From: Endomychus coccineus
Taxonomy: Eukaryota > Arthropoda > Insecta > Coleoptera > Endomychidae
Length of the DNA: 64,000 nt
Assembly (NCBI GenBank): GCA_958510875.1
Contig: OY294067.1
Location: 31,918,912-31,982,911 of the forward strand
Direction of reading: 5' to 3'
Shown: positions 33,181 to 43,532 of the stretch, piece after piece
Layout of the letters: every line of letters begins with the position of its first letter
Position numbering within the stretch: the stretch's first letter is position 1
Made by a program: the position numbers and the translations under genes
Notes under the pieces: model-generated
Seen by the model: only the letters and a program-made list of their open reading frames with translations
Told to the model about the DNA's origin: nothing
Databases searched by the model: none

Positions 33181-34284
33181 AAAAGTCAATCGGATTCAGA
33201 TCTGGTAGACTTGAAGGAGTATTGAAGCCGTAGTAAGTAAAAATCGCCAAAAAGTAGCAAAGGACGTCACAATGTTTATTGAAGATCTAATATTTGTTTA
33301 TATTTACAAAAATATAGTACTTCAACAGTGTCACTGTTATTGAAATGCTCCCGACTAAAAATGCAGATAATGCGGGTTCGAAACCAATCAATTTTGCAAT
33401 CAAATTACATTTTTCTTGATAATTTTTAAATGGCTAGCGGCTATTTGCAGTTAACATTTTTATCTCTTCTCTCATGTTAAGAAAGTGAAATACATGCTGA
33501 ACGGTGTGAAACTTTAATAATTTTCAACCATTAGCTTGCAGGAATATAATACATTATGTGGAACAGTGGCTGAAAGATGGAAGGTGCATCAAATTGCCGG
33601 ATGGCGGATTATTTCGTTTCCTACGTGGACAGGAGTTCATTAATTTCAGATTCAGTTGGTTCCGTCGTCTCGGCCGGTTCGCCAGTAACACCTTTTTCGT
33701 GTTAGAGGAGCGACACTCCGAGAACGGTATGCAAATAGAGTATAAAGGATGCGAGCCCTGAGAGGTTTTTATGGGGTCGAGAAGGCAGCGTAGCGAGGCT
33801 TGTCGCGGTCTCGGGCGGTGCCGCGGTCAGGTTGTGGTTGTTTCGGGACTCTCTTGGCTACCTCAGCCACCCACCGCTTTTAAATGGTCTGACTTATACA
33901 GTTCTGCGACTATAATTCCGACCATTCGAAGTCATTACCGGCCGACGTTGGGAGCGAAAGAGGTTTTTCAGCGGTTCAAACTTTATATTTTCGTCATATA
34001 AATAAAGCGAAACATCACTACGGACAAATGAAACATGTCCCAGTGCTCACTCCATATCCCGCTATAACAAATAACCGTATACGACTCATAAACTTTACAT
34101 CAATAAGAATAACCGGTCGGTCTTTCATGGTAAGAGGCACGTTGACTTCATATATGACATAAAAAAACCTGAATCTAAGCTGTTTGAGCATCCATTCTTG
34201 ATTTCTATCTAAACCCCCCGATAGACTTTTACTTATAATTTTGACATGTTTCAATGAATTCGTTAAAAATGTTTTTTTAACCGT
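33181..34284. other. Unassigned; B-box and promoter-like motifs
   Basis: GGTTCGAAACC at 33373-33383 matches the tRNA B-box, but no A-box or cloverleaf is found upstream. ATGCAAAT at 33729-33736, five bases before TATAAAGG at 33741, looks like a pol II promoter. The next ~150 bases are GC-richer. An open frame at 33558-33761 covers this but has no domain. The source is unknown; it could be another LTR or element promoter. Confidence 0.35.
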
Positions 34285-36026
34285 CTATAATAGTCTAGGC
34301 AATAAGCCCAGAAAAAGACCATAATAAAAAAAAATATATAGTAACCTAGAATTTCAAATTTTTTTTGCATTTTGTTTCTAATACGCCATAGATCATTCAC
34401 GACTATCAAGACCGCGGAGGTCGACCTTCCTACCCCCTCAAAACAGGGTTTCAACCCCTCAGAGGAGCATTCTTATAAAACAGTCCAAAATTAATGAAAT
34501 AAGAGCCGAAAATGACCCCTAGTATGTTTTTTGGGTCGCTGATCACGATTCCGCTGTTAGATTTTTCGGAAAACTCCCTCCAGATGGGAAATTTGGGATT
34601 TTCCATCTGGAGAGAGTTTTTTTGGGAAAAATAACAGCGGAATCGTGATCAACGACCCAAAAAACTTACTAGGGGTCATTTTTGTATTAAAGTTATACAT
34701 ACTTCATTATTCATAACCGTCTCAGGAAATTCTCAAATTTCCCGAATTTTCCGTCTGGAAAGAGTTTTTTGGGAAAAATAACAGCGGAATCGTGATCAGC
34801 GACCCAAAATACCTACTAGAGGTCATTTTTGCAACAAAATTATACTTTATTATTCATAACCGTCTCAGGAAAATCTCATATTTCCCGAATTTTCCATCTG
34901 GAGAGAGTTTTTTGGGAAAAATAACAGCGGAATCGTGATCAGCGACCCAAAAAACCTATTAGATAAAGTATAATTTTGTAACAAAATTATACTTTATTAT
35001 TCATAACCGTCTCAGGAAAATCTCAAATTTCCCGAATTTTCCATCTGGAGAGTTTTTTGGGAAAAATAACAGCGGATTCGTGATCAACGACCCAAAAAAC
35101 TTACTAGAGGTCATTTTTGCAACAAAATTACAAATTATATATTATATATATATTTTCCAAATTTCTCATCTGGAGGGAGTTTTTCGAGAAAAATAACAGC
35201 GGAATCGTGATCAGCGACCCAAAAAACCTATTAGATCTCAATTTTGTAACAAAATTATACTTTATTATTCATAACCGTCTCAGGAAAATCTCAAATTTCC
35301 CGAATTTTCCATCTGGAGAGTTTTTTGGGAAAAATAACAGCGGATTCGTGATCAACGACCCAAAAAACTTACTAGGGGTCATTTTTGTATTAAAGTTATA
35401 CATACTTCATTATTCATAACCGTCTCAGGAAATTCTCAAATTTCCCGAATTTTCCATCTGGAGAGTTTTTTGGGAAAAATAACAGCGGATTCGTGATCAA
35501 CGACCCAAAAAACTTACTAGGGGTCATTTTTGTATTAAAGTTATACATACTTCATTATTCATAACCGTCTCAGGAAATTCTCAAATTTCCCGAATTTTCC
35601 ATCTGGAGAGTTTTTTGGGAAAAATAACAGCGGATTCGTGATCAACGACCCAAAAATCTTACTAGAGGTCATTTTTGCAACAAAATTATAAATTATATAT
35701 TATATATATATTTTCCAAATTTCTCATCTGGAGGGAGTTTTTCGAGAAAACTAACTGCGGAATCGTGATCAGCGACCCAAAAAACATACTGGGGGTCATT
35801 TTCGGCTTTAAATTCATTGAATTTCTAAGCTTTTGGATTGTTTTTATAAGAATGCTCCTCTGAGGGGTTGAAACCCCGTTTTGGAAGGGTAGAAAGGTCG
35901 ACCTCCGCGGTCTTGATAGTCATGAATGATCTATGGGGTATTAGGAACAAAATGCAAAAAAAATTTTGAAATTCTAGTTTACTATTTTTATTTTTTTTAT
36001 TTTCTGGTTCGTCGCCTGGACTATAA
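34285..36026. mobile_element. Inverted-repeat element enclosing a minisatellite
   Basis: Long inverted repeats bound a tandem array. The left end (about 34285-34585) and right end (about 35735-36026) match through TAGTC(T/C)AGGC, GAATTTCAAA, TGATC-ATGAA(T)-CCATAGATCAT, GACCGCGGAGGTCGACC, CAGAGGAGCATTCTTATAAA and GAAAATGACCCC. The inner face of the left repeat is one array unit in inverted orientation. There is no transposase. The arrangement resembles Foldback-type elements of insects, which also have tandem units inside long inverted repeats, but I could not identify a target duplication. Confidence 0.82.
34510..35800. repeat. Tandem array, nine ~145 bp units plus one inverted
   Basis: The landmark CAGCGGAATCGTGATCA (or a near variant) starts at 34635, 34782, 34925, 35070, 35198, 35338, 35483, 35628 and 35756, plus once in reverse near 34545. 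Most steps are 140-147 bases and two are 128. Units contain CCGTCTCAGGAAA, CCATCTGGAGAG and GACCCAAAAAACTTACTAG. The two short units share AAATTATATATTATATATAT in place of the CCGTCTCAGG part, showing higher-order organisation. Open frames reading through it (35117-35419, 35675-35863) follow the repeat and are not genes. Confidence 0.95.
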
Positions 36027-36475
36027 GAAGTATCTACAGAATAGTTACTGATCTGAAAATTTGACTGTAGACCTAAAGGAATAAGAAATGGTGGAATTTC
36101 CGGGTAAACCCGAATTTTTTGGATTCTACGATAAATATCAAGGTCATTTAGTTGCAGGTTTCAGTTACCTAAAATTAGTATTTTAGGAGATATACATTTT
36201 GTTCTGAATATTTCAACAGGAAACATTTACTTAAAATGTTAATATCTTAATAGCAATTATTGACACAAGTTACATACACGCCGTTCAGACAAATATTGGT
36301 ACTGCCGGACATCGAGAAAAAACATCAAAATCTCCTACCAGCTGCGCCAGCGTTCTGAATCAACGACATCTGTCGAAAAGTTAGAAATAGCAATACATCT
36401 TTTTTTTATGGGATGATGCTTACTCAAAGGAACCTGTCAATAGAAGAAAAAATTTCGAATTCAATCATGCAGGTA
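36027..36475. other. Unassigned stretch
   Basis: No recognisable feature between the tandem-array element and the mariner. Confidence 0.35.
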
Positions 36476-37560
36476 CGAGGTTAAGGTGAAAAGTTCCCGG
36501 AAAATAAAACAGATGGCGCTACAATTGAAAAGCTCATGTGACATTTATGATGTACCATCTTTAACTAGAATGCATTAGAAATTTTAGACTGATACGTCAT
36601 TCAGTTCTGTTTTAACACCCATTGAAGGCAGACGACCTTGGAGATTTTTGCAACCATGGAAAAAAGTAAATTTGGCTTGATTGAACATAATTTATTGCGT
36701 CGAACGTTCTGGTCGTCCAATTGAGGCTACAATGCGAGGAATCGTCGATAAAATCCATGATATGACATTGAACGATCGGCGAGTTGAAGTGCACGAGACT
36801 GCTGAGGCTATGGGCATCTCAACCGAACAGGTACGGAACATTTTGCATACATTTTTGAATATGAGAAAGCTATCTGCCAGATGGGTGCCGTATTTGCTCT
36901 TTGTTGACAACAAGCGCGAGCGTGACAACTTCAAAGGAGTGTTTGACGATGCTCCAGCCCGATAAGAAGGACTTTTTGCATCGTTTCGTAACCGTGGATG
37001 AAACTGGATCCATCACAACACACCAGCCACAAAAGAAAGTCGAAATAGTGGACTATCAGCAAAGTCACGAGACAGTTCTTTGGGATGCACACGGTAATGT
37101 CGATTACCTTGAAAACAATCACCAACGTATATTATGCAGAGCTCTTGGATCGATTCGACGCCGATTTAAAGGGAAAGCGGCCGCATTTGGCAAAGTTGTC
37201 CACCAGGACAACGCACTGGTGCACATGCCCGCAGTCGCAATGGGAAAATTGCATGATTCCGCTATGAATTGGTTTATTATCCACCATATTTTCCAGAATT
37301 GGTGCCTTACGATTTTTATCTATTTCCAAACTTGAAGAAATGGCTCGGCGGAAAGAGATTTGGCTTCAACGATGAGGTCATCGCTGAAAACAAATGCCTA
37401 ACAAATGAAGGATTGCCGAAATCGTATTATTTGGAAGGAATCGAAAAATTAAAATAACTTTGGACGAAGTGAATCGGGCTACAAGGAGATTATGTTGAGA
37501 AATAAAATAAGTTTTCACCAAATAAATCATTTCTTGTTTCATTTTTCAGGGATTTTTTAC
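36476..37560 (+). mobile_element. Mariner with internal deletion
   Basis: The left end begins CGAGGTTAAGGTGAAAAG after TA (36474-36475). It continues through the same leader as 29880-30048. The right end decays near 37540-37560 (TTTCATTTTTCAGGGA), without a clean inverted repeat. About 65 codons of the transposase N-terminus are missing compared with the 5.4 kb fragment. Confidence 0.92.
36655..37457 (+). pseudogene. Mariner transposase, deleted and frameshifted
   Basis: From ATG 36655 the frame starts MEKSKFGLIEHNLL and jumps directly to ERSGRPIEATMRG, so the first helix-turn-helix is gone. It then has IVDKIHDMTLNDRRVEV, EAMGISTEQVRNILH and MRKLSARWVPYLL, a frame change near 36930, and CLTMLQPDKKDFLHRFVTV followed by DET (first Asp). 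VLWDAHGNVDYLE, VHQDNALVH (second Asp) and, after another shift, ELVPYDFYLFPNLKKWLGGK (third Asp) complete the triad. KRFGFNDEVIAENK and GLPKSYYLEGIEKLK form the C-terminus. All three catalytic aspartates are kept, unlike the copy at 28860-29878, but the deletion and shifts prevent function. Confidence 0.93.
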
Positions 37561-38289
37561 CTATCATGTTCCTCTACCTAAAAAACATAGTTTTAAAGTT
37601 TTCTCGGTTTTCTTGATTTATCCTTGAAAATTGATGAACGCACTTCAGTAGCATTGACAAGCATTAACAAAACAAAATATGTAATTAATGTGACAGATAA
37701 TACATATCTCATACGATTATAATGGCAAATATTACTCAAACTAGGATATTGTAATTTATTTCACATTTATTGACAATGCAATAAAGTCATTGAAAGAACA
37801 TGTAGAACATTTAAATGAAATATATTGAGAAATAGCTACAACGGACCCACAATAATTTAAACTTTTATAACATGAACTAGTATGATGAAAAGAAAAAATA
37901 AAACATGTTCTAATTAAAATAACAAAGTTGGGATCAACTACCGGAACAACTGGAAATGCCAGCATTCATTCAATAAATCTTAATCCTTTCGGTCTGCAGT
38001 CGAATTATCAGATCAGTAGCTATTCTTGTTTTAATAGACGGTAAATTGGAGTTTGTCAAACAGTTCTTGTGTTTGAAAAAGAGACACAGCAATTTTGAAA
38101 TTTCCCGCTTCACTGACGAACCCTGTACTTCCAAAGGGACACACAAAAAATGGGAAAATCTGCATCTTCCTTCACACCATAAGATACAAAGACAAATTCC
38201 GATTCTTGATGAGATTACCAATGAAAATTATCTGTATAAGATATTTTTCATCCCTTTTTGCAAGACATTGTGCAAGCACCCCAACTCAT
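37561..38289. other. Unassigned stretch beside the FLYWCH remnant
   Basis: No clear coding sequence on either strand. Minus-strand fragments here may be the decayed downstream part of the FLYWCH protein, but no motif confirms it. Confidence 0.35.
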
Positions 38290-38912
38290 CTCTTACCAAT
38301 ACTGGCACATTTTTGTATTGGTGAGTATAATCAACTCTTTGTGTGTGAATCCAAATATGCTATCATTAATCATTAACAACTCGTCTTCTTTTCTGTTGGT
38401 TTCTGGTTGAAGTTCATTCAAAGCTTCATGATCTTCCGATAGTGATTTTGGCAAAGCTGGCAAAAATTTTTGACGTGCAGTGTAAATGTTTCTTCTAGCA
38501 CATTGTAGATCACTTATTGTCAAATTGTTTGAAGACACATCATTTTTAGCTAGCTCCATTCTAATCATTTTGGAAGGTTTTTCTGTTATATCACTTTCGG
38601 CTTTTCTCTTCAAACAATGACTCAAAACTTGTCTTTGCAATACATTTGTTAGTTCTGGTTCATGATTATGACTTACACTACACTCAGGTTTGTTATAACT
38701 CGACTCTTCGACTCACCTAAAGTATGAACATTTGCTTTACATTTATCTTTGATGCACCTCCACTTAGTTTCTCCGGAAGCTGATTTTCTGTTGTGTTCTT
38801 TAAACTTATAGTTCTCGTAAGCTAAGAGAAGTTTTCCTCTTTGACTGAACATTTCATTTAAATCCGAAAAATTACTATAATTTATTTTCGCCATTTTTAC
38901 ACTTTTTGACAA
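38290..38912 (-). pseudogene. FLYWCH zinc-finger protein remnant
   Basis: The first piece (38673-38912, 79 residues) contains RGKLLLAYENYKFKEHNRKS, then GETKWRCIKDKCKANVH. This matches the FLYWCH zinc finger: the aromatic (Y/W)-x-C block, WRC and the second Cys, with the final His lying in the next frame. After a one-base shift near 38705 the frame continues PECSVSHNHEPEL, supplying the H-x-H pair. It then gives a 115-residue basic region at 38293-38640 (KRKAESDITEKPSK, ARRNIYTARQKFLPALPKSL). FLYWCH fingers occur in host chromatin proteins and as N-terminal domains of MULE-type transposases. I cannot see a MULE catalytic domain downstream, so the origin is open. Confidence 0.75.
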
Positions 38913-39147
38913 TTATGAGTACATAGACCATCAACTTTACACTAGAAATGAATATGTACTTATGAAAACTGCTATATACCTACAAAACGAAATATAGTTA
39001 GTTAAGTACCTGTTACAGGCGTTAGGTACCAACAACAAATTTATGCCGAGTTTGTAGTTGTAACAATATAATTCAAAATGCATTAGGATTAAAAGATTAG
39101 GATGTGCCGAGATTGATGCCACCCAGATATGCAAACCATATGTATAT

Positions 39148-41926
39148 CAGTGGCGACTCGTGAACTTTTTAAGAGGGGAGGCTGGACATAAAACGTTTTT
39201 TTTTAATATACTCTACTCAGCCAATTAATTTAACTTTTGCACAGCGACCGTACCAGCTACTTCAGTGACAAAATTAATTGTTGCCCAGAAGAACCAACGT
39301 GGAGGTGTAGAGTTTCTTTGTTCGTTTTTTGTTTTTTATTTTTTTGGATTTTTGATATTTTTTCTTTTTTTTTGGAATTTTTCATATTTTGTTTTTTTTT
39401 ATTAATTATATTAACTTTTTGTATATATTAACGGAATTCTACGGTCTTTAGAACCGTATCATTTTGTTTTAAGTGTTTTACTAAATCTTTTTCAATAGAT
39501 ATCAAACTAACATTGTATAAATGATTTTGGTCCATTGTATTTCGCATGTAAGTTTTAATTCGTTTGAGAGTAGAAAATGATCTCTCCACCGATGCCGACG
39601 TGACAGGAATGGTGACTGTCAAACAAAGTAGTTTATAAAACTGAGGTAAAACTTGTTGCAAATCATTGTCTATCATATATTTTATCATATCGGCGTGAAT
39701 GTCGTACTGGCCTAAAATATCTTTATCAGAGTATATAACGCATAATTCATTGTGCAGTGTTATTTGATCAAAAAATTTATATTTGAGAACTAAGTTATCT
39801 AAAAGTGTATTGGGAAACTCTTCTGAAAAAAAATCTTCTATTCGTCAAGTCGAAAAACTTCAATTCATGTAAATCGGAAAATCGAATCTCAATTTGTCCT
39901 TTAATAGTATCTAAAATTTCATAAAAAAGTTGTTTATAATGTAGTTTCTTGTCTACCAAATTATGTTTTCCTCCTTTTCGCGGGAAGAGCCTCATCAGTT
40001 GAAAAATTTTGGAATAAAATATTAAAATGAAATTCTGTATTACGGAAACTTGAAATTTTATCAATGAGATGTTTCAAACGATCTCTTGAATAAATTATAT
40101 CAATGAATTTATGTTGTAAAATTTGAAAAATAAGATCAGTTTGTTCAAATATTAATTTAAAAGTATCAAGAAAAAACAAAAATTCTTCATTTTCTAAATA
40201 AGATTTTAAACCAACAGCAGCATTTAATGAAACCTGATCTGTCGAAAAGTCATCACTGTTTAATATAATCAAATGTTTCAATTATTTTGTCTTTATTTTT
40301 GTGAATGGTAAACACTGCACGTGATGTAAAATTCCATCGAGTTGGAGCATTACAGAGAATTCTGTTTCCTACTATGTTATTCAAAATTTCAGTTCGTTTG
40401 GTGGATTTGCTAAAAAAATTTGAAAATGTCGATAAGTTGGAAAAAAAAATTCTAACTTCCTTAATGGAATTACATGCATTACTTAAAACCAAATTCATGT
40501 TGTGAGCGTAACAATGGGTGAAAATAGCCTGAGGCGAAACTGATTTTATTTTTGTTTGAAGACCGTTTTTAAATGTCCCGCCATTACAGATGCGCCGTCG
40601 TAGGTTTGAGCTATTAATTTATTCGCAAAGTCAAATCGTTGAAATGTTTCCATTAAGAAATTAAATAAATTGATCGCTGTTCTTCCCGAACTAACATCGT
40701 AAAACCCTAAAAATCTTTCCACTAGTTGTCCATTTTTTACAAATCTAAAAATTATTGATAATTGTGATTTACACGTTATATCAGTTGTTTCGTCAACCTG
40801 CCACGAAAAAAAAGGGACATTAAATAATTCATCCTCTATGTGATTTCGGAGGACATAATTTATTGAATCATAAAATCGCGAAGCTTACTGTCTTATTTAC
40901 AAAACAAATCTAACAATTCCCTAAAATTATCTTTATTAACTGAATTTTCAGTTTCATCATGCCCTCTAAAAGCCAAATCTTGAAATGATAAATGCAATAA
41001 GAAATCAATGATTTTTTTTAAAACTTCGCGGTTTTCTTTAACTGTATTATTATGATTTTCGATTTCGCGTGTTCGTGTAGAATCAATCGCATTAACAATA
41101 TTCTGTTTACCGGTTAATTTAAACTTAATACACGATGTAATATGTTCCTGCGATTTTTCATGTCTTTCTAGGCCACGAGCTAAATTTTTCAAATCATTAT
41201 AACCCAAGTGCCCCCAACATGAAGTTGTATCTGATGTGAATAGCAAGCAATACCAGCAATATAATTTATTGAGTACATCAGATCCCGTTAACCATACATA
41301 TTTTTTATAATCATCAGTATTAAACGATCGATTTTGATACTTCCCTGCCATCACTAATCCTTTCAAATCCGGTAAAGGCCGTTTGTTTTTGAAGAACACT
41401 TCTATCATATGTTAATCCACTAAATGGATTTTCTAAGAACTCTGCAACTAGAACTAAGTCACTCATCATTTTAACGTTCACCGATTCCGATTAGATAAAT
41501 TATAACTTAAAACTTAACTACTTAACCTTACTACGCCTCGTGGAAAAAAACAACAACTAACCGAAGACCCGCATTCTTCTAGCAGCGGGAGGCGGGAGCA
41601 AGTAATCGTATTTCATTCGACCGACGAATGGGTACGAAAAGCTAGCCTCCCTACTCTGTTGCCATATTCGCTGTTTTAACCCACTGGGCAATTGAATGGT
41701 TGGAAAAACGGCAACTGTGTTGACCACACGTATTTAGCGTTTGGATATATAGAGAATCTAGCCTCTGGCCACTGTTGCCAGATTGAAAATAACTACTGAG
41801 AACGGGGAATTAATTGTAAAATTAAAAGAATTATCAGAGAAACAGGAAATAAAATGGAGAATGATCATTAAGATAAATTGGTGAGGAGGCTGAGCCTCCT
41901 TAGCCTCCTTCGAGGAGCCGCCACTG
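39148..41926 (-). mobile_element. hAT element, longer copy
   Basis: Starts CAGTGGCGACTCGTGAACTT and ends AGGAGCCGCCACTG, flanked by ATGTATAT on both sides (39140-39147 and 41927-41934), a perfect 8 bp target duplication. At 2779 bp it keeps a region missing from its sister at 30519-32546. The two have the same orientation and the same subterminal structure. It lies directly beside a LINE 3' fragment (41935-42312), whose sequence may have been the target. Confidence 0.96.
39428..41469 (-). pseudogene. ZMYM1-like hAT transposase, near complete but frameshifted
   Basis: The start is at 41469 (MMSDLVLVAEFLENPFSG). After a shift the TTF/MYM-type zinc finger region follows: VWLTGSDVLNKLYCWYCLLF, CWGHLGYNDLKNLARGLERH and EKSQEHI (about 41130-41340). 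Then comes the DUF4371/RNase H-like region with VDETTDITCKSQLSI (about 40755-40797) and AQTYDGASVMAGHL (about 40575-40610), which carry likely catalytic aspartates. THCYAHNMNLVLSNACNSIK, APTRWNFTSRAVF and KHLIDKISSFRNTEFHFN come next. The C-terminus TIPVTSASVERSFSTLKRIK and YMRNTMDQNHLYNVSLISIE is the dimerisation domain. At least five frame changes or stops interrupt it. It acts in the nucleus, cutting its own element ends. Confidence 0.92.
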
Positions 41927-41934
41927 ATGTATAT

Positions 41935-42312
41935 AAAAAACTGTAGGCTAGCCAAATGTAGAAAATCACCCTATTGCAGCACGAGATATATATTCAACAA
42001 CTTGCCTGTGGAGATAAGGTCAATGTCTAACTTGAAATTATTTAAAACCAGTTTGATGCGTTATTCAGTTGAGAGATGTATCTGTAAGGAACATGAATTT
42101 CCAAGTTGATGTGAGAAAGAACACTAATTTTATCACCGAGATGTGAAAGTTTGTATGTCTCTTATTTTTTTTAGTATTATTTTTTTCTATTCATTTTATT
42201 AACAATTCCAGTGGATTTTAAACCTGACGATTCTCTGTGCTATTATGTATGTCCACAGCTCTTGAGATAATAAATTCTATCTACCTATCTATCTATATTA
42301 TTATTATTATTC
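41935..42312 (+). mobile_element. LINE 3' end with (ATT)n tail
   Basis: Translation gives YCSTRYIFNNLPVEIRSMSN, then LKLFKTSLMRYSVERC. This is the usual C-terminal end of CR1/jockey-like reverse transcriptase ORFs. About 190 bases of 3' UTR follow, then AATAAA, a CTATCTACCTATCTATCTAT run and repeated ATT ending near 42312. Only the 3' end is present. A second A-rich tail, AAATAAATAAATTT, lies just beyond at 42380. Confidence 0.85.
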
Positions 42313-43080
42313 AGTATATATTGTAACAATAGTTTAATTCTCTCCTGCAAATGGTTGTAACTGTAGGATGGTGTAAATAAATAAATTTGTAGACACGTAT
42401 AAAGGCGGTCCTGCAGGTTATGAAAGATCAAGGACTGTCGGCCTGGACCGAGGACAGATTTTAGGATGTAACGCGCGTGGTTAAGTCAATCTCAGTCAGG
42501 CCCACTAATCATGCAAACTGTTTAATTGTAGGACCAAGTCATGCCGGTGACTAGGGCCGATAATTAGCAATTTCCCTTTGCCCGGTGTATAAGATACTGT
42601 AGCCGCAAGGGCAGCTGGCTCCTTTAGACGCGCATACGACTCATTTGCATAAATAATCAGAGACCATGCAAATATCCGAGGTCGCAGCATTAATTACCTA
42701 ACTATGTATATTATCTCCGGGAAGATGCAGTTGGCGCCAAAACCACTCATAGCCACGAACATCGCCGTGATATTGCCGAGGCTAAAAATAAACTAAAACT
42801 CCATGCCGGAAACTTTTGCTTCAAATGATCGCTAATTAAATTTCTGTAATTACGTTATACATTTTTCCCTGATAGTTTAACCCTTCAGGCGCCTTATGGG
42901 AAGGAACTGTTGAAATTATTATGCAATTAAAATATCGTACGGACAAGAATGAATCCAACAAATTTTACAACAGGATAAAGCTCAGCTTCTGCTTAAATTT
43001 ATGATGTGTCTTATCACAGGTATTTTATCTCGATTTACTTTGTCCGTATTGTGTAAGATATCCTTTGCAATGCATGCTCA
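42313..43080. other. Unassigned; GC-richer block with octamer and homeodomain motifs
   Basis: No coding sequence. From about 42400 to 42780 the DNA is less AT-rich, shows no repeat similarity within the window, and contains ATTTGCAT and ATGCAAAT octamers and ATTAATTACCTAA. It could be a host regulatory module, but this is unproven. Confidence 0.3.
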
Positions 43081-43422
43081 TTGTTTATCCAAACCTACAA
43101 TTATGTCTATTCAAAAGAAAAATTTAACCACATTATTAAAGAAAAAATAAATAAAATCTATAATGGTACATCATATTTAAATAATATAAACGGTAATAAA
43201 GACAATTTTATAACATTACTATATATTCCGGAAACCTTTGAAGAAATTGAGAAACGTTTAATAAAGTATGATATAAATGTTGCGCATAAACCTACTAACA
43301 GTGTTGGTGAATATTTTTCAAATCTGAAACCGTTAATACCTAAAGATAAACAAACTCATACGTCTCGAAACACAGGTACTTCAAAAGGAATGGAAACTAT
43401 GAAAGAAAACACAATTTATTAA
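43081..43422 (+). pseudogene. Penelope-like element fragment before the GIY-YIG domain
   Basis: The 113-residue stretch contains TLLYIPETFEEIEKRLIKYD followed by INVAHKPTNSVGEYFSNLKP and LIPKDKQTH. This matches the segment between reverse transcriptase and GIY-YIG endonuclease in Penelope-like elements, usually of the form Y-V-x-G-L-S-E-x-I, then I-x-V-A-x-K-P, then L-K-D/P-x-x-P-K. The reverse transcriptase core and the nuclease itself are absent. It lies ~100 bases before an ITm element, and another PLE part is at 50600-51470. Confidence 0.75.
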
Positions 43423-43532
43423 ATTCCGATTTATCTTCAGCTGGGTCGACGTAAATTGAGTTCGGCATTTATTAATTGCCTTTCTATGTAGATAAATGCA
43501 GTCCCGGGGTGTTTTTAAGGTCTACGTATGTA

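Noticed and set aside
33059..33250. Minus-strand SLPDLNPIDFY as a Tc1 catalytic motif
   Set aside because: No other transposase block is found on either side in any frame, and the same bases carry a primer-site-like TGGCGCCC in an LTR-like context. Probably coincidence.
33340..33420. tRNA gene around GGTTCGAAACC
   Set aside because: The B-box is present, but no A-box, anticodon arm or acceptor stem can be folded.
34510..35800. CRISPR array
   Set aside because: The repeats are ~145 bp contiguous units without unique spacers, in an insect genome context.
35117..35863. Open frames with repeated LIWREFFEK as genes
   Set aside because: They follow the tandem repeat unit and change with it; they are products of the array.
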